DNA of 64,000 nucleotides from Variovorax brevis. GTDB taxonomy: Bacteria; Pseudomonadota; Gammaproteobacteria; Burkholderiales; Burkholderiaceae_C. The notes below the pieces were generated by a model. That model worked only from the letters and a program-made list of their open reading frames with translations, had not been told where the DNA came from and did not search any database. This document shows, piece by piece, positions 9,475-18,134 of the stretch. Made by a program: the position numbers and the translations under genes. The first letter of the stretch is position 1; every line of letters starts with the position of its first letter. The DNA lies in NCBI RefSeq assembly GCF_030317105.1, contig NZ_JASZYG010000001.1:372001-436000 (forward strand), in the 5' to 3' direction.

Positions 9475-11097
9475 ATGAACGGATTGATGATGGATCAGCC
9501 TCTGCTGATCTCGACCTTGCTCACCCATGCCGAGCGCCACCACGGCGACCAGGAAATCGTCTCGCGCCGCGTCGAAGGTGACGTGCACCGCACCACCTAC
9601 CGCGAACTCGGCCAACGCGCCCGTCGCCTGGCCAACGCGCTGCGCGCACGCGGCATCTGCATGGGCGACCGTGTCGCCACGCTGGCCTGGAACGGCTACC
9701 GCCACATGGAGCTGTACTACGCGGCTTCGGGCTCGGGCGCCGTGCTGCACACGCTCAACCCGCGCCTGCACCCCGACCAGGTGGTGTGGATCGCCGACCA
9801 TGCCGAAGACCAGATCCTGTTCTTCGACCTGACCTTCCTGCCGCTGATCGAGGCCATCGCCTCGCGCGTGACGACCATCAAGGCCTTCGTTGCCATGACG
9901 GACCGCGCGCACATGCCGGCGCACTCCAAGGTGCCGAACCTGCTGTGCTACGAGGAATTGGTGGCCGAGCATTCGCCCGACTTCCACTGGCCGGTCTTCG
10001 ACGAAAAGGCGGCTTCCTCGCTTTGCTACACCTCGGGCACCACGGGCAACCCCAAGGGCGCGCTCTACAGCCATCGCTCGACGATGCTGCACACCTATGC
10101 GGCCGCGTTGCCCGATGCGCTGAACTGCTCGGCCAGCGACGTCATCCTGCCGGTGGTGCCGATGTTCCACGTCAACGCCTGGGGCCTGCCGTACATCGCG
10201 TGCATGGTCGGCGCCAAGCTGGTGTTCCCGGGCCCGTGGCTGGACGGCAAGTCGCTGCACGACCTGTTCGAAGCCGAAGGCGTGACCCTGTCGGCCGGCG
10301 TGCCCACGGTGTGGCAAGGCCTGCTCACGCATGTGGAGAGCAACGGCCTCGAATTCAGCACGATGCGCCGCACCATCATCGGCGGCTCGGCTTGCCCGCC
10401 GGCCATGATGCGTGCCTTCCAGGACCGCTACCAGGTCAACGTGCTCCACGCCTGGGGCATGACGGAGATGAGCCCGCTCGGCACGGCCTGCACGCTCAAG
10501 CCTTCGCACCTGAAGCTGGACGCCGAACAGCGCCTGGCCATCCAGTCCAAGCAAGGCCGCGCCGTGTTCGGCGTCGACATGAAGATCGTGGACGAGAACG
10601 GCGCCGAGTTGCCGCACGACGGCAAGGCCGCTGGCGAGCTGATGGTGCGTGGCCCCTGGATCATCTCGCGCTACTTCAAGGGCGACAGCCCGCTGGTGCA
10701 CGGCTGGTTCCCGACCGGCGACGTGTCGACCATCGATGCCGAAGGCTTCATGCAGATCACCGACCGCAGCAAGGACGTGATCAAGTCCGGTGGCGAGTGG
10801 ATCGGCTCCATCGACCTGGAAAACATCGCCATGGCCCATCCGGCCGTGGGCATGGCCGCCTGCATCGCCGCGCGCCACGCAAAGTGGGACGAGCGCCCGC
10901 TGCTGGTGGTGGTGAAGAAGCAGGGCCAGGACGTGACGCGCGACGAACTGCTGGCCTTCTACGACGGCAAGATCGCCAAGTGGTGGACGCCTGACGACGT
11001 GGTTTTCGTCGACAACATTCCGCTGGGCGCGACGGGCAAGGTGCAGAAGAACCTCCTGCGCGACGCCTGGCAAGACCACCTGTTGGTTGCAGCCTGA
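9475..11097 (+). CDS. Acyl-CoA synthetase (AMP-forming, long-chain fatty-acid-CoA ligase family)
   Basis: 540-residue adenylate-forming enzyme that activates a carboxylic acid to its CoA thioester through an acyl-AMP. The P-loop-like motif [11 protein letters not shown] lies near residues 184-194, the A5-type GMTEMSP near residue 328, the hinge [21 protein letters not shown] near residues 415-435, and the catalytic C-terminal lysine motif GATGKVQKN near residues 522-530. Length fits medium- and long-chain ligases. It probably supplies the acyl-CoA used by the other operon enzymes; chain length cannot be read from sequence. Confidence 0.9.
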   Translation: MNGLMMDQPLLISTLLTHAERHHGDQEIVSRRVEGDVHRTTYRELGQRARRLANALRARGICMGDRVATLAWNGYRHMELYYAASGSGAVLHTLNPRLHPDQVVWIADHAEDQILFFDLTFLPLIEAIASRVTTIKAFVAMTDRAHMPAHSKVPNLLCYEELVAEHSPDFHWPVFDEKAASSLCYTSGTTGNPKGALYSHRSTMLHTYAAALPDALNCSASDVILPVVPMFHVNAWGLPYIACMVGAKLVFPGPWLDGKSLHDLFEAEGVTLSAGVPTVWQGLLTHVESNGLEFSTMRRTIIGGSACPPAMMRAFQDRYQVNVLHAWGMTEMSPLGTACTLKPSHLKLDAEQRLAIQSKQGRAVFGVDMKIVDENGAELPHDGKAAGELMVRGPWIISRYFKGDSPLVHGWFPTGDVSTIDAEGFMQITDRSKDVIKSGGEWIGSIDLENIAMAHPAVGMAACIAARHAKWDERPLLVVVKKQGQDVTRDELLAFYDGKIAKWWTPDDVVFVDNIPLGATGKVQKNLLRDAWQDHLLVAA

Positions 11098-11104
11098 GGC
11101 AATC

Positions 11105-12115
11105 ATGACGACCTTGTCCCTCGCCGCGTGGCCGGCGCGAAGCCGCACGCTCTTCCCTGGCGTCATCGCCTGTGTGGTGGTGGCTGCTGCATCGACCTTC
11201 CTGTCGCAGCACTACGGTGCGCCGGTGATGCTGTTCGCGCTCATCCTCGGGATGGCGATGAACTTCCTGTCGGGCGACGGCCCCTGCAAGCCCGGCATCG
11301 AATTCACCGCGCGGCAAGTGCTGCGCTGGGGCGTGGCGCTGCTGGGCCTGCGCATCACCGTGGGGCAGGTCGTCGCGCTGGGCTGGCATCCGGTGCTTCT
11401 GGTGGTGATCTCCATGGTGCTGACCATCGGCGTGTCGATGATCGTCGCGCGGATGATGGGCTTCAACACGCTGTTCGGCCTGCTGAGCGGCGGCGCCACG
11501 GCCATCTGCGGCGCGTCTGCCGCGCTGGCCCTGGCGGCTGCACTGCCGGCGCATCCGCAGAAGGAGCGCGCCACGCTGTTCACGGTGGTGGGTGTGTCGG
11601 TGCTGTCGACCCTCGCAATGATTGCCTACCCGATGATCGCGCGCGCCCTGGGGCTGCCGGAACACGCGGCAGGCATCTTCCTGGGCGCCACCATCCACGA
11701 CGTGGCGCAGGTGGTGGGGGCAGGCTACGGCATGTCCAAGGACATCGGCGACGTCGCGACGCTGGTCAAGCTGATGCGCGTGGCGATGCTGCTGCCGGTC
11801 ATCCTGTTTGCCGTGATGTGCACCCGTGCGCTGGGCAAGGGTGCAGGCGGCCCACGTCCGCCGCTGCTGCCCTGGTTCGCAGTGGCCTTCGCGGCGCTGG
11901 TGGCGATCAACAGCACCGGCTGGCTGCCGTCGGCGGTCACCACGGTGGGCAGTGACTTCTCGCGCTGGTGCCTGGTGGCGGCCATCGCCGGCATCGGCAT
12001 GAAGACGCAGCTTCGCGAACTGGCGACCGTCGGTCTCAAGCCGGTGCTGCTGATGTTTGGCGAAACCCTTTTCCTCGCTGTGTTGGCCCTCGCGCTGTTG
12101 CGTTGGGCGCCCTGA
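11105..12115 (+). CDS. YeiH family putative sulfate exporter (UPF0324)
   Basis: 336-residue integral membrane protein of the UPF0324/YeiH family, with about ten hydrophobic segments and the conserved stretches LRWGVALLGLRITVGQV and SGGATAICGASAALALAA. Family members are annotated as putative sulfate exporters, a role with limited experimental support. ATG at 11105 lies seven bases after the ligase stop; the frame's earlier TTG would overlap the ligase gene. If the family label holds, the operon may release sulfite or sulfate from a sulfonate via the TauD-type enzyme. Confidence 0.82.
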   Translation: MTTLSLAAWPARSRTLFPGVIACVVVAAASTFLSQHYGAPVMLFALILGMAMNFLSGDGPCKPGIEFTARQVLRWGVALLGLRITVGQVVALGWHPVLLVVISMVLTIGVSMIVARMMGFNTLFGLLSGGATAICGASAALALAAALPAHPQKERATLFTVVGVSVLSTLAMIAYPMIARALGLPEHAAGIFLGATIHDVAQVVGAGYGMSKDIGDVATLVKLMRVAMLLPVILFAVMCTRALGKGAGGPRPPLLPWFAVAFAALVAINSTGWLPSAVTTVGSDFSRWCLVAAIAGIGMKTQLRELATVGLKPVLLMFGETLFLAVLALALLRWAP

Positions 12116-12139
12116 TACGCATACTCAAGAAACTCAAAC

Positions 12140-13141
12140 ATGAAAACCAATCTGACAAGACGGCGCATCGCGCAGGCATCGCTGCTTTCGCTCCTCGGCA
12201 TGGCGGGCCTTGCCCAGGCCGACAACGGAACGCCGGCGGCCAAGTGGCCCGAGAAGACCGTGCGTGTCGTCGTGGCCGGCCCCGCGGGTGCATCCGCGGA
12301 CATCATCGCGCGCCTGGTGGCCGACGGCCTCGCCAAGGAGACCGGCCAGCCGGTGGTGGTGGACCCCAAGCCCGGCGCGGGCGGCGTGCTCGCGGTGAAC
12401 GACCTGTCGCAGTCGCCGCATGACGGCTACACGGTGCTGGTGGGCGTCAACTCGCTGGTCAGCGAGATCCCGCACATCATCAAGATGCGCAACGACATGT
12501 TCAAGGAGCTCAAGCCCCTGGCCGAACTCGGCCGCGGTGGCCTGGTGATGGTGGGCGGCCCCTCGGTGCCGGCCAAGAACTTCGGCGAGGTGGTGAGCTG
12601 GGTCAAGGCCAACCCGGGCAAGGTCAGCTATGCCTCCTACACGCCCGGCACGGTCTCGCACGTGATCGGCCTGCAGCTCAACAAGGCGGCCGGCATGGAC
12701 ATGACGCACGTGGGCTACAAGGGCTCCACGCCCGCGCTGACCGACGTGATGGGCGGCCACATTCCGCTCATGTTCGACGGCATCGCGACCTCGCTGCCGA
12801 TGATCAAGACCGGCAAGATCAAGGCCTTTGCAGTGAGCACGCCCAAGCGCTCGCCGCTGCTGCCCGACGTGCCCACCTTCGGCGAGCTGGGCTACCCCCA
12901 GCTGGAAACAGTTGCGTGGATGGGCCTGTGGGTCAAGCCCGACGTGCCCGCTGCGGTGCAGGAGAGCATCCGCGAAGCCGTGGCCAAGGTCATGGCGCAG
13001 CCGGCCATGCGTGCGCGCCTGCAAGACCTGGGTCTGGAGGCCGTGACTTCGCGCACGCCTGAAGAGCTCACCAAGTCGCTCAACGCCGACTACCAGCGCG
13101 TCGGCGGCGTGCTCAAGTCGATCGACTTCAAGCCGGAGTGA
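12140..13141 (+). CDS. Bug family tripartite tricarboxylate transporter substrate-binding protein
   Basis: 333-residue periplasmic binding protein of the Bug/TctC family, abundant in Burkholderiales. A cleavable signal with a twin-arginine-like start (TRRRIAQASLLSLLGMAGLAQA) precedes the mature part, which carries the family segments VVAGPAGASADIIARLVADG and GAGGVLAVNDLSQSPHDGYT. It binds a carboxylated substrate. No TctA/TctB membrane partners are nearby, so it is an orphan, as is common in this order. It is the last gene of the operon, 24 bases after the exporter. Confidence 0.92.
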   Translation: MKTNLTRRRIAQASLLSLLGMAGLAQADNGTPAAKWPEKTVRVVVAGPAGASADIIARLVADGLAKETGQPVVVDPKPGAGGVLAVNDLSQSPHDGYTVLVGVNSLVSEIPHIIKMRNDMFKELKPLAELGRGGLVMVGGPSVPAKNFGEVVSWVKANPGKVSYASYTPGTVSHVIGLQLNKAAGMDMTHVGYKGSTPALTDVMGGHIPLMFDGIATSLPMIKTGKIKAFAVSTPKRSPLLPDVPTFGELGYPQLETVAWMGLWVKPDVPAAVQESIREAVAKVMAQPAMRARLQDLGLEAVTSRTPEELTKSLNADYQRVGGVLKSIDFKPE

Positions 13142-13190
13142 AGTCCACAATGCGTCTTCGATGCGTCAAACCAAGGACGGAGAGGACGGC

Positions 13191-13628
13191 ATGGACAACT
13201 TGAAGGTCACTCATGACAGGCTGGATGGGCGCGATGCGCGTTCCAGCCCTTCCGCAACGCCCGCTGTGCGCGGCCGCGACACGGTCGTGCGCGCGGCACG
13301 CATCCTTGCCTGCGCCGCGGCACTGGCCGTGGCGGGATGCGCCTACTACCCATACCCCTATGGCGCCGTGCCGGTCGCGGCGCCGACCAGCTTCGACCGT
13401 TCCTTCGCGGCCGCCGGCGGGGCGATGCGTGACCAGGGGCTGGCCATCAGCGTGGAGGACCGCAGCAGCGGCACCATCGTCGGCCAGCAAGGCGCGGGCA
13501 CCGTGACGGCCACCCTGCGCCAGCAGGCCGATGGCAGCGTGCGCGTGCAGTTCGACGCCACGGGTCCGCGCGATCCGGCGCTGATGGACCGCGTTTCCCA
13601 AAGCTACAACGCACGCATGGGACGCTGA
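13191..13628 (+). CDS. Small putative lipoprotein of unknown function
   Basis: About 145 residues. A lipobox (AVAGC, Cys50 from this start) follows a hydrophobic stretch, and the mature part is about 95 residues, ending in QSYNARMGR. GGAGAGG lies just upstream of ATG 13191. The 32 residues before the signal core are unusually long and polar for a signal peptide, so GTG at 13287, which would give an 18-residue signal, is a real alternative start. I do not recognise the family. It precedes the phospholipase D-like lipoprotein by 44 bases, and both proteins would reach the outer membrane. Confidence 0.6.
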   Translation: MDNLKVTHDRLDGRDARSSPSATPAVRGRDTVVRAARILACAAALAVAGCAYYPYPYGAVPVAAPTSFDRSFAAAGGAMRDQGLAISVEDRSSGTIVGQQGAGTVTATLRQQADGSVRVQFDATGPRDPALMDRVSQSYNARMGR

Positions 13629-13672
13629 ACACGTCGTGCGCAAAACGCCAGGAGCGTTGCCATGGTGACCTG

Positions 13673-15241
13673 ATGCACGGCATGCGCGCCTTCGTTGCCT
13701 GCGCCCTGTTGGTCCTCTTGACGGGGTGCGCGAGCTTGCCCGGCGACGTGCAGCGCATTCCAAGCCACGCGCTGCCCGACACCGCCGACACCCCGCTCGG
13801 GCGGGCCGTGCGCCGCGAGACGAATCAACACCCCGGCAAGTCCGGCATCCATGCGCTGGCCGTCGCCAACGACGCATTCGCCGCCCTGGTCATGCTGGCC
13901 GGGAGCGCCCAACGCAGCCTCGACCTGCAGTACTACATCTGGCATCGCGACACGACGGGCCAGTTGCTGTGGCAGGCGGTGTGGCAAGCGGCGGAGCGCG
14001 GCGTGCGCGTGCGCGTGCTGCTCGATGACGCGAACACGCGGGGCCTCGATTCGATGCTCGCCGCGCTGGATGCGCATCCCAACATCGAGATTCGCCTGTT
14101 CAATCCGTTTGCGAACCGCGGCTTCAGGGCAGGGGACTTCGCCCTGGATTTCGCGCGCGTGAATCGCCGGATGCACAACAAGTCCTTCACCGCGGACAAC
14201 CAGGTCGCGGTGACAGGCGGGCGCAACATCGGCGACGAATACTTCGGCGCGCACAGCGACGTCGGCTTCCAGGACCTCGACGTGATGGCCGTCGGGCCGG
14301 TGGTGAATGAAGTGTCGACGCAGTTCGACCTGTACTGGAACAGCGCATCGGCGTATCCCGCAGCCGGCCTGATGCCGCCCGCCACGCCCGAAGGCGCTGC
14401 CGACCTGCGCGCCGGCTGGGCCGCAGTTCACGAGACGCCCGCCGCGCAAGCCTACGTGGCGGCGACGCGTCAGATTCCCTTCGTGACGCAATTGGCCGAG
14501 GGCAAAGTGCCGTTCGAATGGACCACCGCGCGGGTCATCTACGACGCGCCCGGGAAAGCGCTGCAGGCTTCCGGCGGCGCGGACCTTCAGATGCTGGCGC
14601 ACCTTGAAGAGGGACTGGGCAAGCCGGAACAGGCGCTCGACCTGGTGTCACCCTATTTCGTGCCCGGCAAGAATGGAACAGACAGCCTGGTCCAGCTCGC
14701 CAGGCGTGGCGTCAAGGTGCGTGTGCTGACGAATTCGCTGGCAGCAACGGACGTCGGGCCGGTCCATGCAGGATATGCGAAGTACAGGAAACAGTTGCTC
14801 GAAGCGGGCATCACCATCTACGAACTCAAGCGCGGCGCTGCGCTTCCCGCCCGCAAGGACGCCGACCGGCGCTCGGGCGTGCCGGGCAGCGGTGCGGGCA
14901 GCGGGGGTTCCGAATCGAGCCTGCATGCAAAGACCTTTGGCGCTGACCGAAAGCGGCTGTTCGTCGGCTCGTTCAATCTGGATCCGCGCTCGGCCCGCCT
15001 CAATACCGAGATGGGCGTGGTCATCGACAGCCCCGCGCTCGCGACAGTCTTGGCCAACCAGTTGGACAGTCGGCTTCCAAACGAGGCCTACCTTGTTCGC
15101 CTGCAATCCGACGGCAAGCTCGAATGGGTCGAGCAGGGCGGGGATGGCGAAACGACATTCACGACAGAGCCTGAATCGGGCGCTGTGCGACGGCTTTGGA
15201 TCGACTTCCTGAAGGTCCTGCCGATCGAGTGGATGCTTTGA
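13673..15241 (+). CDS. Phospholipase D-like / cardiolipin synthase-like lipoprotein
   Basis: 522-residue PLD-superfamily protein with two HKD motifs: His168-Lys170-Asp175 in MHNKSFTAD and His418-Lys420-Asp425 in LHAKTFGAD, each followed by the usual GGRN or GSFN. A lipobox (LTGC, Cys19) indicates a lipid-anchored, periplasm-facing protein, unlike the classical membrane-spanning ClsA. Members of the superfamily form a phospho-histidine intermediate and transfer or hydrolyse phosphatidyl groups. Length is normal for the family. Whether it makes cardiolipin or cleaves another phosphodiester is not decided by sequence. Confidence 0.85.
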   Translation: MHGMRAFVACALLVLLTGCASLPGDVQRIPSHALPDTADTPLGRAVRRETNQHPGKSGIHALAVANDAFAALVMLAGSAQRSLDLQYYIWHRDTTGQLLWQAVWQAAERGVRVRVLLDDANTRGLDSMLAALDAHPNIEIRLFNPFANRGFRAGDFALDFARVNRRMHNKSFTADNQVAVTGGRNIGDEYFGAHSDVGFQDLDVMAVGPVVNEVSTQFDLYWNSASAYPAAGLMPPATPEGAADLRAGWAAVHETPAAQAYVAATRQIPFVTQLAEGKVPFEWTTARVIYDAPGKALQASGGADLQMLAHLEEGLGKPEQALDLVSPYFVPGKNGTDSLVQLARRGVKVRVLTNSLAATDVGPVHAGYAKYRKQLLEAGITIYELKRGAALPARKDADRRSGVPGSGAGSGGSESSLHAKTFGADRKRLFVGSFNLDPRSARLNTEMGVVIDSPALATVLANQLDSRLPNEAYLVRLQSDGKLEWVEQGGDGETTFTTEPESGAVRRLWIDFLKVLPIEWML

Positions 15242-15495
15242 CGGCAGATTCGGGGGACTATCGCTGCGATGTCGCGTGCAGGTCGCCGCATGCCTCGGCT
15301 TGCGAAGCGACATCGAGGAAGACCTCGATCGCCAGCGAGCGCTTTGTGCGCGCGTCGCGCTCGAAGCCTGTGATTGGCAACGCTTGCGCAGCAGTGGGCC
15401 GCTACCACGCATCTTCATGACGGCGAGCTCTGGCCGACGCGCGCCGCAGCGCTTATGCTTGCGCTCCCGAATGGAAAGCGGAAAGCGGCACCGCC
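15242..15495. other. 254-base gap before wecB, no convincing gene
   Basis: No ORF here has a recognisable product. A 9-base inverted repeat, CGATGTCGC (15267-15275) and GCGACATCG (15307-15315), is separated by 31 bases; it may be an operator or chance. The promoter of the wecB-nfrB-nfrA operon should lie in this interval. Confidence 0.45.
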
Positions 15496-16674
15496 ATGCC
15501 CAAGTCCAGCGACCCTCAAGCCCCGCACCCTGTCGCCTCGCCGCTGCAGGCGCTGTGCGTGTTTGGCACCCGACCTGAGGCCATCAAAATGGCACCCGTG
15601 GTGCGTGCGCTGAAGGCCGACGCTCGTTTCGCCTGCCGTCTATGCGTCACGGCGCAGCATCGCCAGATGCTGGACCAGGTGCTGGAGCTTTTCGATCTGG
15701 TGCCCGACGAAGATCTGGACCTGATGCGCCCCGACCAGACCCTGGCCGAGCTGAGCGCCCGGGCGCTCAGCGGGCTGGACAAGGTGCTGCATCGGCGCCC
15801 ACCGCACATCGTGCTGGTACACGGCGACACCACCACCAGCTTCGTCGCCGGCCTGGCGGCCTTTTATCGGCGCATCCCTGTCGGGCACGTGGAGGCCGGG
15901 CTGCGCACAGGCGACCTCTACGCGCCGTGGCCGGAGGAGTTCAACCGCCGTGTCGTCGGACTGGTGGGGAGACTGCACTTCGCCCCCACACAACGCGCTG
16001 CCGACGCGCTCATCAAGGAGGGCGTACCGCCAGCGCACATCGCCGTGACCGGCAACACAGTGATCGATGCCCTGAAAGCGGTGAGCCGGCGCATTGACGA
16101 CGATGCCGCGCTGGGCGCGCGCCTGGCGGCCTCTTTGCCGCCGCTGGATCCTTCGCGCCGCCTGATCCTCGTCACCGGCCACCGCAGGGAAAACTTCGGC
16201 GAAGGCTTCGAGAACATCTGCCGTGCATTGGCCACGCTGGCCGAGCGCCCCGACGTGCAGATCGTCTACCCGGTGCACCTCAACCCCAACGTGCAGGCAC
16301 CGGTGCAGGCCATGCTGGCCGGCCGCGCCCACGTGCACCTGATCGCACCGCAGGACTACCTGCCGTTCGTCTGGCTGCTGAAGAATTGCCATCTGGTGCT
16401 GACCGACAGCGGCGGCCTGCAGGAGGAGGCGCCTGTCCTGGCCAAACCGGTGCTGGTGATGCGCGAGACCACCGAGCGGCCCGAGGCGCTGGCCGCGGGC
16501 ACCGCCGAGCTGGTGGGTACCGACGTGCAGCGCATCGTGGGCGCCGTCCAGCGCCTGCTCGACGAGCCAGCGGCCTATCAGCGCATGGCCCTGGCCCACA
16601 ACCCGTACGGCGACGGCACCGCAGCACGGCAGATTGCCGAGCGCCTTGCGCAATGGGACCGGAGCCTGGCATGA
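15496..16674 (+). CDS. wecB: UDP-N-acetylglucosamine 2-epimerase (non-hydrolysing)
   Basis: 392-residue cytosolic enzyme interconverting UDP-GlcNAc and UDP-ManNAc. The hallmark FGTRPEAIKMAP (residues 23-34), VHGDTTTSF, the EAGLRTGDLYAPWPEEFNRR segment, VTGHRRENFG and the UDP-binding LTDSGGLQEEAPVL are all present, and length is typical. It overlaps the glycosyltransferase gene by four bases (ATGA). In E. coli, wecB is required to make the N4 glycan receptor polymer with NfrA and NfrB, so linkage to nfrB and nfrA here implies UDP-ManNAc as the donor for this locus. Confidence 0.93.
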   Translation: MPKSSDPQAPHPVASPLQALCVFGTRPEAIKMAPVVRALKADARFACRLCVTAQHRQMLDQVLELFDLVPDEDLDLMRPDQTLAELSARALSGLDKVLHRRPPHIVLVHGDTTTSFVAGLAAFYRRIPVGHVEAGLRTGDLYAPWPEEFNRRVVGLVGRLHFAPTQRAADALIKEGVPPAHIAVTGNTVIDALKAVSRRIDDDAALGARLAASLPPLDPSRRLILVTGHRRENFGEGFENICRALATLAERPDVQIVYPVHLNPNVQAPVQAMLAGRAHVHLIAPQDYLPFVWLLKNCHLVLTDSGGLQEEAPVLAKPVLVMRETTERPEALAAGTAELVGTDVQRIVGAVQRLLDEPAAYQRMALAHNPYGDGTAARQIAERLAQWDRSLA

Positions 16675-18134
16675 CGCTGGACCTGGTCGACTTCCTCGCC
16701 TTCTTCTGGTTCTGTATTTCGATGCTGCTGCGCATTGGCATCGTGATCATCCTGATCAGTTCGATCGACGATTTCTTCATCGACCTGCACTATTGGCTGT
16801 GGCGCCTGGCGCATTGGCGCAACTGGCGACGCAGCCCCGAGCTGCCGGCCCATGCCGACGTGCTCTACCAGGACGAGCAGCAGCACATCGCCATCATGAT
16901 CCCGGCCTGGCAAGAGGCGCCGGTCATCGCGCGCATGGCCGACTACCTGGCCAGGAGCTTCGACTACGAGCGCTACCACGTCTTCATCGGCACCTACCCC
17001 AACGACGCCGAAACGCAAGCCGAGGTCGACAAGGTGGTGACCCGCTATCCGCACATCCACAAGGTGGTCACGAGCCGGCCCGGCCCGACGACCAAGGCCG
17101 ATTGCCTGAATCACGTCATTGCCGCCATCACGGACTTCGAGACCCAGCAGGGCCTGCACTTCGGCTGCCTGTCCTACCACGACGCCGAGGACGTGGTGCA
17201 TCCGCTGGAACTGCGCGTGTTCAACCACCTGGTGCCGCACTACGACCTGGTGCAACTGCCGGTGATGCCGCTGGTGCGGCGCTGGACGCAAATGGTAGGC
17301 AACCACTATGTGGACGAGTTCGCCGAGTGGCACGGCAAGGACCTCCTGGTGCGCCAGCACCTGACCGGCCAAGTGCCCAGTGCCGGCGTGGGCACGGCCT
17401 TCAGCCGCAATGCGATCGCGTTGCTGCAAGAGATCAACAGCGGGAGGGTGTTCGATGACTCCACGCTGACCGAGGACTACGAAATCGGCGTTCGCCTGCA
17501 CGAGGTGGGTGCGCGCGAGATGCTGGTGCACTATCCGGTGCGCTTCGAAGGCCGGCCGCCGGCCTGGTTCGGCCGTCCCGGCGTGCATGACATGGTGTGC
17601 GTGCAGGAGTACTTCCCCGACAGCGCGTCGCGCGCGGTGCGGCAGAAAGCGCGCTGGGTGGTCGGCATCGTGTTCCAGAGTTGGCGCAAGCTCGGTTGGC
17701 GCGGTGGACTGGGCATGCGTTATGTGCTGATGCGCGACCGCAAGAGCGTGCTGGCTTTTCCCTCGCTGCTGCTGGGCTACCTGATCGTGGTCGTGGTGCT
17801 GCTGCGCAACTTGCACGAGGCGATCAACCCGACCTGGTGGCGCTTTCCTCATCTGATTCCACCGGAAAGCATCTTCTGGACACTGGCCCTCGTCAACTTT
17901 GTCTTCATGCTCAACCGGTTGCTGCAGCGCTTCATTTGCACCCAGCGCTTCTTTGGCTTCTGGCAGGCCGTGCAATCGGTGCCACGCATGGTGGTGGGCA
18001 ATCTCATCAACATCGGCGCCTTCTTTCGCGCATTCAGCCTGACGCGGCGCAGCGAACGCAGCGGCCGACCGGTGCACTGGGACAAGACCCACCATGTCTT
18101 TCCGGACCTGCACGCCGGAGAGCACGAGCCATGA
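16671..18134 (+). CDS. nfrB: NfrB-type processive glycosyltransferase, lacking the C-terminal c-di-GMP domain
   Basis: 487-residue inner-membrane GT2 enzyme. Two N-terminal hydrophobic segments, a GT-A domain with Asp171/Asp174 in HDAEDVVHP, the TED motif (Thr267-Glu268-Asp269) and QxxRW (Gln325-Lys-Ala-Arg-Trp329) form a complete processive catalytic core. Further membrane segments follow near residues 360-380 and 400-425. The end RPVHWDKTHHVFPD matches the region after the GT part of E. coli NfrB. E. coli NfrB is about 745 residues and continues into an MshEN-type c-di-GMP receptor; that part is absent here. The start is ATG at 16671 overlapping the wecB stop; the longer frame upstream is a wecB shadow. 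Confidence 0.85.
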   Translation: MTLDLVDFLAFFWFCISMLLRIGIVIILISSIDDFFIDLHYWLWRLAHWRNWRRSPELPAHADVLYQDEQQHIAIMIPAWQEAPVIARMADYLARSFDYERYHVFIGTYPNDAETQAEVDKVVTRYPHIHKVVTSRPGPTTKADCLNHVIAAITDFETQQGLHFGCLSYHDAEDVVHPLELRVFNHLVPHYDLVQLPVMPLVRRWTQMVGNHYVDEFAEWHGKDLLVRQHLTGQVPSAGVGTAFSRNAIALLQEINSGRVFDDSTLTEDYEIGVRLHEVGAREMLVHYPVRFEGRPPAWFGRPGVHDMVCVQEYFPDSASRAVRQKARWVVGIVFQSWRKLGWRGGLGMRYVLMRDRKSVLAFPSLLLGYLIVVVVLLRNLHEAINPTWWRFPHLIPPESIFWTLALVNFVFMLNRLLQRFICTQRFFGFWQAVQSVPRMVVGNLINIGAFFRAFSLTRRSERSGRPVHWDKTHHVFPDLHAGEHEP

